From an uncultured Lachnospiraceae bacterium (GTDB lineage: Bacteria > Bacillota > Clostridia > Lachnospirales > Lachnospiraceae): a DNA stretch of 43,692 nt. Where the stretch lies: positions 1-43,692 of the forward strand of contig CABUAW010000015.1 in assembly GCA_902489645.1 (NCBI GenBank), read 5' to 3'. Below the pieces are notes generated by a model. The model was not told the DNA's origin, did not search any database, and saw nothing but the letters and a program-made list of their open reading frames with translations. This document shows positions 24,108 through 30,829 of the stretch, piece after piece; the first letter of the stretch is position 1; each line of letters begins with the position of its first letter. Made by a program: the position numbers and the translations under genes.

Positions 24108-24566
24108 ATGAGGTATTCTGAACAATTCAAGGAGCATATCGAGTACACCTTTGCTGCCTTTTGCAAAGTTGTTCTCCGTAATGAAGCAATCAACGCATAT
24201 CGCGATTTTGGACGGAAGCAGAAGCGCGAAGTATCACTTGACTATCTGATATCCGAAACGCCATTTGAGCCATTCACAACAGACAATTATTTTGAACAAT
24301 ATAATAAACCGACCGTTTTTGTTGTGAAAGGACAAAGGATTGTTGTGGCAAGCGAATGGTTAGCCGACGCATTATTGAAATTGCCGGAGCAGCGACGCGT
24401 TGTCCTGCTACTGTATTTCTTCCTCGGCTATACGGATACAGAAGCGGGGAACGAGTACGGACGTTGCAGAAGCACAGCGAATTACTGGAAGCATGCGGCA
24501 TTGAAACAGTTGAGAAAGGAATGGTTAAAGTCAGAAAATGAGGAACAAGAAGCTAATACCCTTTGA
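24108..24566 (+). CDS. Sigma-70-like regulator (Tn916 Orf7-like)
   Basis: 152 residues. The N-terminal part (FAAFCKVVLRNEAINAYRDF, then KREVSLDYL and TTDNYF) and the C-terminal region-4-like helix-turn-helix (LPEQRRVVLLLYFFLGYTDTE, then GRCRSTANYWKHAALKQL) match Orf7 of Tn916 and its relatives, sigma-like proteins that promote expression of transfer or excision genes. Here those genes (int, xis, transfer) are absent, so the target is uncertain. SD AGGGGGTGAT lies in a possible hairpin. It overlaps the next gene by about 29 nt. Confidence 0.88.
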   Translation: MRYSEQFKEHIEYTFAAFCKVVLRNEAINAYRDFGRKQKREVSLDYLISETPFEPFTTDNYFEQYNKPTVFVVKGQRIVVASEWLADALLKLPEQRRVVLLLYFFLGYTDTEAGNEYGRCRSTANYWKHAALKQLRKEWLKSENEEQEANTL

Positions 24567-24741
24567 AGTCATTGAAAAAGCTGTCGCCGGAGAACCGGAA
24601 GCGATAGATGCGGTACTGCGGCACTATGCCGGACGTATCAAATATTTGTCTACCTATCGGGGACATATCAACGACGATATTCAAGACAGACTGAAAGCCC
24701 AGCTTATCAAAGCTATCCTGCAATTCCGATTTGACAGGTAG
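24538..24741 (+). CDS. Helix-turn-helix protein (Tn916 Orf8-like)
   Basis: 67 residues, MRNKKLIPFEVIEKAVAGEPEAID onward in the arrangement of Orf8 of Tn916: a short helical protein that follows Orf7. The motif AVAGEPEAIDAVLRHYAG and the ending KAILQFRFDR are family-like. The role is thought to be regulatory together with Orf7. It overlaps the end of the sigma-like gene and is followed by a large hairpin at 24747-24819. Confidence 0.82.
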   Translation: MRNKKLIPFEVIEKAVAGEPEAIDAVLRHYAGRIKYLSTYRGHINDDIQDRLKAQLIKAILQFRFDR

Positions 24742-24746
24742 GAAGT

Positions 24747-24819
24747 AGCAAAGCCCGAAAAAGCCGTCAAGGATAAAATGCACGCTTGCGCGTCCTTGAC
24801 GGCTTTCCCTGTCTTTGCT
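24747..24819. terminator. Long hairpin after the Orf8-like gene
   Basis: Perfect 14-bp arms AAAGCCGTCAAGGA (24760-24773) and TCCTTGACGGCTTT (24793-24806), with outer arms AGCAAAG (24747-24753) and CTTTGCT (24813-24819). No T-run directly follows, so termination is likely but not certain. Confidence 0.55.
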
Positions 24820-24879
24820 GTTAGGCAGCTAAGAGAGCGCAATCGGATAAACCGCTTCCGCTCTCAATCCATTATGGAA

Positions 24880-24992
24880 TGTTACGCAGTAGAGGTTGAC
24901 TTTTCCTTGATTTATGCGGCTTACAAAGCGCGTCCAAAGCAAGTTAAGGATTTTATACTGTTATCGTCAAAATAGTGTTCTACTGCGTAACA
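24880..24992. repeat. 14-bp inverted repeat enclosing 85 bp
   Basis: TGTTACGCAGTAGA (24880-24893) and TCTACTGCGTAACA (24979-24992) are exact inverted copies. The enclosed 85 bp holds no recognised gene; the stretch 24820-24995 is otherwise featureless. It may be a MITE-like insertion, an internal remnant end of the element or a terminator for the adjacent minus-strand gene. Confidence 0.5.
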
Positions 24993-24995
24993 ATA

Positions 24996-25790
24996 TTATT
25001 TATTTTGAATTTTTGCTATATGGCGGAGTTTTTTGTAACCTTCTGAACCTGTAATTTCTAATAAGGCATATTGCTTTAATACAGCTTGCAATGTCGTAGA
25101 AATTTGAACAGGGGTATACGTTGTTAGGGCGTTGTTATTATCGGTAATACTAATAAAACGCAGACGCTTATTGTTATAGATTGTCCAAAACCTTTCAATA
25201 TCAATATCAGGATTTTTCTGTTGTAATTGAATTAGTAGATTTGTTATGGTTTGCTGATTTGCTTCACTACTGCCTTCTTTAGGAATTGAACTTAATAATG
25301 CTTGTAGCTGCGCAGGAGAAACTACACTGTTTTCTACTTCCCGTAATGTTTCACAAACATAATTAAATTCAACATTGGAAATGGCATTTTGCTTAACAAA
25401 AAAATAATTCTTTTGCAAATTACGAAGCAGCTCTTGTTGTTCTTGTATACAAGTTATATATTGAAAAAATTTGTTAAAATTACTATAACTTTTATTGTCT
25501 ATCTTGCGGATAAATAAATGCTTATATTTATTCCAATAATTTGTATCCATTAATGGTAAAGATTCATAAAAGGCTCCAAAATTTAATCCTTTATCAGTAA
25601 TGTAAGATTGAATTTCTTGCACTCTTATCTGTAGTTCATCAATTTGTAAAACGACAAGCGATGCAGCATCTTTAATTTTGCCTTTTTCTTGAGCCTTATA
25701 AATCCATACTGCTGATAAACCAACTAAGATTATTAAAAGGTCAGCTATATTAGACCAGTTTGCTTTAATGAATTCAATTACTATGTCCAT
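24996..25790 (-). CDS. Membrane-anchored protein of unknown function (element cargo)
   Basis: 264 residues, not recognised. One transmembrane helix near the N terminus (about residues 12-30, SNIADLLIILVGLSAVWIY), then a Gln/Asn-rich helical cytosolic domain, partly coiled-coil (VVLQIDELQIRVQEIQSY). No enzyme motif is visible. It is clearly more AT-rich than the housekeeping neighbours, has its own extended -10 promoter on the opposite strand from the Tn916-like module, and lies just inside the probable right end. That is a typical place for cargo such as a defence or accessory gene, but this is only inference from position. Confidence 0.75.
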   Translation of the reverse strand: MDIVIEFIKANWSNIADLLIILVGLSAVWIYKAQEKGKIKDAASLVVLQIDELQIRVQEIQSYITDKGLNFGAFYESLPLMDTNYWNKYKHLFIRKIDNKSYSNFNKFFQYITCIQEQQELLRNLQKNYFFVKQNAISNVEFNYVCETLREVENSVVSPAQLQALLSSIPKEGSSEANQQTITNLLIQLQQKNPDIDIERFWTIYNNKRLRFISITDNNNALTTYTPVQISTTLQAVLKQYALLEITGSEGYKKLRHIAKIQNK

Positions 25791-25820
25791 ATTACATACC
25801 TACTTTGCTAATTTTTGTTT

Positions 25821-25849
25821 AGTATACCATTTGTCCGCAGTCTGTTCAA
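25821..25849 (-). promoter_or_regulatory. Promoter of the 264-residue cargo gene
   Basis: Minus strand: TTGAAC (25844-25849), 17-bp spacer, TATACT (25821-25826) preceded by TGG (extended -10). About 30 nt to the ATG. Confidence 0.65.
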
Positions 25850-25868
25850 TCTGTTTCTTATAAACCTA

Positions 25869-25902
25869 CAAAAGCAAGCCATCTAAAGGTGACTTGCTTT
25901 TG
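25869..25902. terminator. Hairpin near the right end of the element
   Basis: CAAAAGCAAG (25869-25878) pairs exactly with CTTGCTTTTG (25893-25902), loop 14 nt. It could insulate the cargo promoter from outside transcription. Confidence 0.5.
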
Positions 25903-25944
25903 TTGCAATCCTATTTGTCAGTCGTTAAGCTAGTTTGTGTCTGA

Positions 25945-25955
25945 TACTTCCTTAT
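25945..25955 (-). repeat. Putative right terminal inverted repeat
   Basis: TACTTCCTTAT, inverted copy of 19720-19730, itself within the near-palindrome CTGATACTTCCTTATCAG. Followed by normal chromosomal sequence leading to the purine operon terminator. Confidence 0.45.
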
Positions 25956-25982
25956 CAGTGTTCATCTAAAGCCATATCCCTG

Positions 25983-26030
25983 AAAAAATCCCCGAACCGG
26001 ATTTGAAGAATTCTTCCGGCTCGGGGATAC
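25983..26030 (-). terminator. Terminator of the purine operon
   Basis: Minus strand: ATCCCCGAGCCGG pairs with CCGGTTCGGGGAT, followed by TTTTTTC. It lies 10 nt after the stop of the AICAR transformylase gene. Confidence 0.9.
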
Positions 26031-26039
26031 TCTACTTAA

Positions 26040-27215
26040 TTAATGATGGAAAAGACGAATTCCTGTAAAGGCCATAGCCATGCCATATTTATTACAGGTT
26101 TCAATGACATTGTCGTCACGAATCGAACCGCCTGGCTGAGCCACATATTTAACGCCGCTCTTATGGGCACGTTCAATATTATCGCCAAATGGGAAGAAAG
26201 CGTCGGAGCCGAGAGCCACATCCTGCATGCCGTCCAGCCATGCACGTTTTTCTTCTCTTGTGAAAACTTCCGGTTTTACTTTGAAGATTTTTTCCCATGC
26301 GCCGTCAGCCAAAACATCCATGTAATCTTCGCCAATATACAAATCGATGGCGTTATCTCTGTCGGCCCGGCCGATTTTATCGACAAATTCCAAATTAAGG
26401 ACCTTCGGGCACTGGCGCAGATACCAGTTATCCGCCTTTGTGCCGGCCAGACGTGTACAGTGAATTCTGGACTGCTGTCCGGCGCCAATGCCGATAGCCT
26501 GACCGCCTTTAGCATAACATACGGAATTGGACTGGGTATATTTCAATGTAATCAGAGAGATAATCAAATCAATTTTTGCCAGTTCCGGAATTTCTTTATT
26601 TTCCGTAACCACATTGGCAAGAAGCTCGTCATCTACCTTCAGTTCGTTACGTCCCTGTTCAAAGGTAATGCCGAAAACTTCTTTATGTTCAATCGGCGCA
26701 GGAACATAATCCGCGTCAATCTGAATGACATTGTAATTTCCCTTTTTCTTAGCCTTTAAAATCTCCAGCGCTTCCGGTTCATATCCCGGTGCGATGATGC
26801 CGTCGGACACTTCTCTTTTGATAATTTTTGCGGTGGAAACATCACAAACATCGGAGAGAGAAATAAAATCACCGAAAGAAGACATACGGTCTGCGCCTCT
26901 GGCTCTCGCATAAGCACAGGCCAGCGGTGAAAGTTCACCCAAATCGTCAACCCAGTAAATTTTCTTCAGCACATCGTCCATTGGCAGACCAACGGCAGCG
27001 CCGGCCGGAGATACATGTTTAAAGGATGTCGCTGCCGGAAGCCCGGTAGCTTTTTTAAGCTCACTGACAAGCTGCCAGCCATTAAAAGCATCCAGGAAAT
27101 TAATATAACCCGGCTTGCCGTTTAATACAGTAATCGGCAGTTCCCCTTCATTCATATAAATACGGGATGGTTTCTGGTTTGGATTGCAACCATACTTTAA
27201 CTCCAATTCTTTCAT
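26040..27215 (-). CDS. Stand-alone AICAR formyltransferase (PurH C-domain type)
   Basis: 391 residues equal to the transformylase part of bifunctional PurH, without the N-terminal IMP cyclohydrolase domain. Visible family stretches: LKYGCNPNQKPSRIY, the catalytic-region SFKHVSPAGAAVG, SVCYAKGGQAIGIGAGQQSR, and the ending with SDAFFPFGDNIERA. It transfers a formyl group from 10-formyl-THF to AICAR, giving FAICAR, the next-to-last step of purine synthesis. The missing cyclohydrolase is supplied by the PurO-type gene just upstream in the operon (10-nt gap). AGGAGG precedes the ATG. Confidence 0.92.
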   Translation of the reverse strand: MKELELKYGCNPNQKPSRIYMNEGELPITVLNGKPGYINFLDAFNGWQLVSELKKATGLPAATSFKHVSPAGAAVGLPMDDVLKKIYWVDDLGELSPLACAYARARGADRMSSFGDFISLSDVCDVSTAKIIKREVSDGIIAPGYEPEALEILKAKKKGNYNVIQIDADYVPAPIEHKEVFGITFEQGRNELKVDDELLANVVTENKEIPELAKIDLIISLITLKYTQSNSVCYAKGGQAIGIGAGQQSRIHCTRLAGTKADNWYLRQCPKVLNLEFVDKIGRADRDNAIDLYIGEDYMDVLADGAWEKIFKVKPEVFTREEKRAWLDGMQDVALGSDAFFPFGDNIERAHKSGVKYVAQPGGSIRDDNVIETCNKYGMAMAFTGIRLFHH

Positions 27216-27225
27216 GATGTTCCTC

Positions 27226-27939
27226 CTATTTATTTTTATTTACAATACGTGTTTCCCAGGTGCCTTTTTCAAGATTGATATAACGTACAAACAAAGATAC
27301 TTTATTTTCCTCATTCAGACTGTTCCAAATCCGTTCTGTAAATGTATCGATATCGCCTTCAATATCTACCCATTCCGGCTCGCCTTCAAAGCTTGGCAGC
27401 GGATTGCCGTCGCCCATATACGTATGAATAAAATGACCTTCACCGGCAAATGGATGATTATAAGCAAAGGTATAGCGGTTGCATCCTTCCGGACGTCCGT
27501 TATTACTCTTTAAAATGGATAAGGCATAATTGAAACTTCCTTTATCCTGATGGATAATTCCGGAAATCCGAGGTGTAAAATTCGGCGCATCCGGCTCAAA
27601 CTCTCTTGTACGAAGAGACTGTTCAAATGTCTGCTGTTTATCCATCAAATCATAAATCGTATCGGTCTGGTCACCGTTTGTCACGATGGTTTTATTTCCA
27701 AGGACACGTACCGGAGCATAGATAATCAAGCTCGGGTCCGTCAATTTGGACGGGTCAAAAGCTTCTGTGCGGATTCCGTCGCCATCCTCCACAAAAACCC
27801 GGTTACGGCTGTTTTCGCTCCGGCCCATAATAAAATAAGCCGTCACGGCGCAGGCACCGTCAGCGGACTTACCGATAATAATTCCTCTTCCAGGATAAGC
27901 ATTGTCTTTCAACTGTTTTTCGATTGATAACTTTTCCAT
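27226..27939 (-). CDS. IMP cyclohydrolase (PurO type)
   Basis: 237 residues of the IMP cyclohydrolase family first described in archaea (PurO), unrelated to the PurH N-domain. Recognisable: NAYPGRGIIIGKSADG near the N terminus, MGRSENSRNRVF, and the C-terminal FVRYINLEKGTWETRIVNK. It closes FAICAR to IMP, the last step of de novo purine synthesis, complementing the stand-alone transformylase encoded next. It has a strong promoter (27967-27995) divergent from dapL and an AAGGAGG site before the ATG. Confidence 0.88.
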   Translation of the reverse strand: MEKLSIEKQLKDNAYPGRGIIIGKSADGACAVTAYFIMGRSENSRNRVFVEDGDGIRTEAFDPSKLTDPSLIIYAPVRVLGNKTIVTNGDQTDTIYDLMDKQQTFEQSLRTREFEPDAPNFTPRISGIIHQDKGSFNYALSILKSNNGRPEGCNRYTFAYNHPFAGEGHFIHTYMGDGNPLPSFEGEPEWVDIEGDIDTFTERIWNSLNEENKVSLFVRYINLEKGTWETRIVNKNK

Positions 27940-27966
27940 CAGTATTCCTCCTTATTAATCACCTGA

Positions 27967-27995
27967 ATTATATCATCGATACTTATATTTGGCAA
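27967..27995 (-). promoter_or_regulatory. Promoter of the purine gene pair
   Basis: Minus strand: TTGCCA (27990-27995), 17-bp spacer, exact TATAAT (27967-27972) with an extended TGA. No purine riboswitch is visible in the short leader. Confidence 0.75.
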
Positions 27996-28004
27996 CTCAT
28001 TTTA

Positions 28005-28033
28005 TTGACACTAAAAAACTTATTTGCTAGAAT
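28005..28033 (+). promoter_or_regulatory. Promoter of dapL
   Basis: TTGACA (28005-28010), 17-bp spacer, TAGAAT (28028-28033) preceded by TGC (extended -10). About 45-nt leader with AAAGGA before the ATG. Confidence 0.8.
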
Positions 28034-28085
28034 GTAGCTAATCATTTTTCATCTAAAAATCATACTTACAGAAAGGAACGACACA

Positions 28086-29282
28086 ATGCCAAAATTAAAT
28101 GAAAACTATCAGAATCTGAAAGAAAGCTATCTCTTTGTGGAAATTGCCCACCGTGTGGCCAAATATGCGGAAGCCAACCCGGATAAAAAAATCATCCGTC
28201 TCGGTATCGGTGATGTTACGCTTCCGCTGGAGCCTCTGGCTGTGGACGGACTTCATGAAGGCGTGGACGCCATGACCTCCACCGAGACCTTCAAAGGCTA
28301 TGGTCCGGAACAGGGTTATGACTTTCTCCGCCAGGCCGTTGTCGATTACTATGCCGAAAATGGCGTATCCATTCAGGCGGACGACGTATTTATCTCCGAC
28401 GGCGCCAAGAGCGACACGGGAAATATCGGGGACCTGTTTGATAAAGACAATATTGTTCTCATCCCGGACCCGGTCTATCCGGTCTATGTGGATACCAACG
28501 TGATGACAGGCCGTGAAATCCTTTACATTGACGCGAATGCGGAAAATAATTTCCTGCCGATGCCGGACAAAAATGTCCATGCGGATTTAATCTACATCTG
28601 TTCTCCGAACAACCCGACCGGCGCTGCTTATAATAAGGAACAATTAAAAGCATGGGTGGATTATGCTCTGGAAAATGAAGCTGTAATTCTCTATGATTCT
28701 GCTTATGAAGCATTTATCACAGACCCGGAATTGCCACGCAGTATCTTTGCCATCGAAGGCTCAAAAAAATGTGCCATTGAATTCTGTTCCCTTTCAAAAA
28801 CCGCCGGCTTCACAGGAACCCGCTGCGGTTACACGATTGTCCCACAGGAACTTGTTTTTAAAGCCTCCAACGGTGAAGATATGTCTGTAAATGCAATGTG
28901 GAAACGCCGTCAGACAACCAAATTCAACGGAACCTCCTACATTGTACAGAAAGGCGCTGCCGCCGTATTTACAAAAGAAGGTATGGCTCAGTGCCGTGAA
29001 AATATTGCCTACTATCAGGAAAATGCCAAAGTTATTTCCGACGTGCTGGCCAAGAAGGGTATCCGCTTCTTCGGCGGCAAAAACTCTCCATACATCTGGT
29101 TTGAGTGCCCGAATGGCATGGATTCCTGGGATTTCTTCGATTATCTTCTGAACAATGCCCAGGTTGTCGGAACCCCGGGCGCAGGCTTCGGTAAAAACGG
29201 ACAGAATTTCTTCCGTCTTACATCTTTCGGTACACATGAAAGCACCAAAGAAGCTATGGAACGTTTTGAAAAATTATTCTAA
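28086..29282 (+). CDS. dapL: LL-diaminopimelate aminotransferase
   Basis: 398 residues, a fold-type I PLP aminotransferase. The PLP lysine is K238 in CSLSKTAGFTGTRCGY, and the substrate-phosphate region SPNNPTGA and the N-terminal IRLGIGDVTLPLEP are typical of DapL. The enzyme converts tetrahydrodipicolinate directly to LL-diaminopimelate for lysine and peptidoglycan. Bacteria using this route include many Clostridia. It is monocistronic, with its own promoter and a terminator at 29294-29329. Confidence 0.95.
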   Translation: MPKLNENYQNLKESYLFVEIAHRVAKYAEANPDKKIIRLGIGDVTLPLEPLAVDGLHEGVDAMTSTETFKGYGPEQGYDFLRQAVVDYYAENGVSIQADDVFISDGAKSDTGNIGDLFDKDNIVLIPDPVYPVYVDTNVMTGREILYIDANAENNFLPMPDKNVHADLIYICSPNNPTGAAYNKEQLKAWVDYALENEAVILYDSAYEAFITDPELPRSIFAIEGSKKCAIEFCSLSKTAGFTGTRCGYTIVPQELVFKASNGEDMSVNAMWKRRQTTKFNGTSYIVQKGAAAVFTKEGMAQCRENIAYYQENAKVISDVLAKKGIRFFGGKNSPYIWFECPNGMDSWDFFDYLLNNAQVVGTPGAGFGKNGQNFFRLTSFGTHESTKEAMERFEKLF

Positions 29283-29293
29283 ACAGATATTTC

Positions 29294-29329
29294 ACCCCTT
29301 CAAAAGCCTGGTCTTTCGAAGGGGTTTTT
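29294..29329 (+). terminator. Terminator of dapL
   Basis: ACCCCTTC pairs with GAAGGGGT (about 29318-29325), followed by TTTTTA. Lies between dapL and the convergent glycosylase gene. Confidence 0.85.
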
Positions 29330-29332
29330 ATC

Positions 29333-29839
29333 TCACCGTATATATACCTTCCACGCTTCAATAAGCCGTTCCAGACGCCAGGACGCATTGGCCGGACTTG
29401 TGGAAGGCAGTTTCACAGCCTCCAGGCCCGTCGATTTTTTCACATATTTTTCATAGAGCTTCCAGGCCGTCGCCCCATTCGCACAAATTTGTTCAATTTT
29501 CGCAGTTGAAAGTATTCTTTCAAAATCATTTGGAACCACATCTTTAATGCTGCTGTCACTGGAACCGGTAATCCGACAGGAAGCAATCACGTCCCATACC
29601 GCAATACGATGTTCCAAAAGCATCTTCTTCTTTTCATCGATAGTTACCGGAACCGGTACATCCAAAATCCCCGCCAACACCTTCCAGAACCGATTCTGAG
29701 GATGGCCATAAAAGAAACCGCTCTCCCTCGATTTTACCGAAGGAAAACTTCCCAGAATCAATATTCGTGAATTTTCATCATACACCGGAGCTATCTCGTG
29801 AAGTACCGGCTGTTCGCTTATTTTTTCATTTGCTATCAT
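29333..29839 (-). CDS. DNA-deoxyinosine glycosylase (UDG superfamily)
   Basis: 168 residues. LGSFPSVKSRESGFFYGHPQ near residues 29-48 followed by NRFWKVL is the signature of the hypoxanthine-DNA glycosylase branch of the uracil-DNA glycosylase superfamily; a C-terminal LPSTSPAN motif is also typical. It would excise deaminated bases such as hypoxanthine. The frame is open upstream to 30148, but that extension is low-complexity and overlaps the promoter of the alarmone synthetase; ATG 29839 fits the family start, with GGAAAGGAAAGAG upstream. Confidence 0.88.
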   Translation of the reverse strand: MIANEKISEQPVLHEIAPVYDENSRILILGSFPSVKSRESGFFYGHPQNRFWKVLAGILDVPVPVTIDEKKKMLLEHRIAVWDVIASCRITGSSDSSIKDVVPNDFERILSTAKIEQICANGATAWKLYEKYVKKSTGLEAVKLPSTSPANASWRLERLIEAWKVYIR

Positions 29840-29944
29840 TGAATTTCTCTTTCCTTTCCATGAAAGACATTGTACCATAATCCGAACCGGATTTTGGTAA
29901 AAATTCTTAAATTTTTGTGAATAATTATCTTTTTCTTGAACTTT

Positions 29945-29974
29945 TTGCCATAAACTGTTAATCTTTTCTATAGA
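29945..29974 (+). promoter_or_regulatory. Candidate promoter of the alarmone synthetase gene
   Basis: TTGCCA (29945-29950), 18-bp spacer, TATAGA (29969-29974); AGGAG ribosome-binding site follows before ATG 30003. Confidence 0.5.
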
Positions 29975-30002
29975 AAAACATCTTATTACAGGAGAAAAAA
30001 AT

Positions 30003-30680
30003 ATGGATAAAATAAACGAAGAGGTTTTAACCCCTTTCTTATTTGAAGATATCAAAACATCAGAACGTCCGGAAATTATTCTGGCAAATGTTCCGGAATT
30101 TAAAGAACTGATGATGCAGTATGAATGTGCCATTATGGAGGTAAACACAAAGCTCCATGTATTAAATAATGAGTTTTCCCATCTCCATCAGAGAAATCCC
30201 ATTGAATCTATTAAAACGCGCATCAAAACGCCCGCCAGTATTCTTGAAAAACTGAACCGGCGCAAACTTCCGATTTGTATCGATTCATTGGAAAACGGCC
30301 TGACCGATATCGCCGGCGTCCGGGTTATATGTCCATTTCCCGACGACATCTATAATGTGGCCGAGCTGCTGACAAACCAGGATGATGTCATTACTGTGGC
30401 CCGGAAGGATTACATTAAAAATCCAAAGAAAAACGGATACCGCAGCCTGCATCTGATTATCGAAATTCCTATTTTTCTTGCCAGCGGAAAGAAAAACATG
30501 AAGGTCGAAGTTCAGCTCAGAACCATCGCCATGGACTTTTGGGCCAGTCTGGACCATAAGCTGCGCTATAAACAAAATCTGAAAAACTCCGATGAAATCG
30601 CTCTCGAACTGAGAGAATGTGCGGATATCATTGCGGGCGTGGACCTGAAAATGCAAAATATCCGTAAAAAAATCCAATAA
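30003..30680 (+). CDS. Small alarmone synthetase (GTP pyrophosphokinase, RelA/SpoT NTD type)
   Basis: 225 residues, a synthetase-only member of the RelA/SpoT family. Core motifs are present: RNPIESIKTRIKTPASI with the ATP-contacting basic residues, DIAGVRVICPF, KNGYRSLHLI, and VEVQLRTIAMDFWASLDH with the catalytic Glu. There is no hydrolase (HD), TGS or ACT domain. It makes (p)ppGpp, probably controlled by expression, as in Bacillus YjbM/YwaC. Monocistronic with a terminator at 30695-30721. Confidence 0.92.
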   Translation: MDKINEEVLTPFLFEDIKTSERPEIILANVPEFKELMMQYECAIMEVNTKLHVLNNEFSHLHQRNPIESIKTRIKTPASILEKLNRRKLPICIDSLENGLTDIAGVRVICPFPDDIYNVAELLTNQDDVITVARKDYIKNPKKNGYRSLHLIIEIPIFLASGKKNMKVEVQLRTIAMDFWASLDHKLRYKQNLKNSDEIALELRECADIIAGVDLKMQNIRKKIQ

Positions 30681-30694
30681 CAGCTTCCGCTCCC

Positions 30695-30721
30695 AATCCC
30701 CTGCTTCAACAGGGGATTTTT
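30695..30721 (+). terminator. Terminator of the alarmone synthetase gene
   Basis: AATCCCCTG pairs with CAGGGGATT around a 6-nt loop (CTTCAA), followed by TTT. Confidence 0.85.
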
Positions 30722-30750
30722 AACGCAGCTTTTCATATTTATTTTTCAGA

Positions 30751-30779
30751 TTGTCACTTTTGTGGAAATCAAGTATAAT
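30751..30779 (+). promoter_or_regulatory. Promoter of the DUF4317 gene
   Basis: TTGTCA (30751-30756), 17-bp spacer, exact TATAAT (30774-30779). Confidence 0.8.
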
Positions 30780-30829
30780 AAATAAACGTGGCTTTACGCC
30801 ATAATCTGAAATAAAGGCGGCAATACATA

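Larger units (their letters stand above)
19720..25955. mobile_element. Serine-recombinase mobile element with a Tn916-like regulatory module
   Basis: Bounds are inferred from an 11-bp inverted repeat, ATAAGGAAGTA at 19720-19730 and TACTTCCTTAT at 25945-25955. It contains, left to right: a large serine recombinase, a TnpW-like protein, a palindrome cluster, a leader/attenuator, a MATE pump, a Cys-rich KTR protein, Orf7-like and Orf8-like regulators, and a 264-residue membrane-anchored protein. Both flanks are minus-strand housekeeping genes. No relaxase, coupling protein or T4SS gene is present, so it is at most mobilisable. The right boundary is less certain than the left; an end near 24992 is possible. 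Confidence 0.75.

Noticed and set aside
24778..24975. 65-codon ORF after the Orf8-like gene
   Set aside because: Starts inside a large hairpin and has no ribosome-binding site; it overlaps the 14-bp inverted repeat. Probably chance.
24880..24992. Alternative right end of the element at 24992
   Set aside because: The inverted repeat there has no copy near the left end (19720-19760), while ATAAGGAAGTA has copies at 19720 and 25945. Kept only as an alternative.
27940..28085. Riboswitch between the purine genes and dapL
   Set aside because: The region is only 146 bp and is filled by two divergent promoters with short leaders; no purine or lysine riboswitch core was seen.
29840..30148. Long upstream extension of the deoxyinosine glycosylase ORF
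   Set aside because: AT-rich, overlaps the start of the divergent alarmone synthetase gene and its promoter, and precedes the conserved start of the family.
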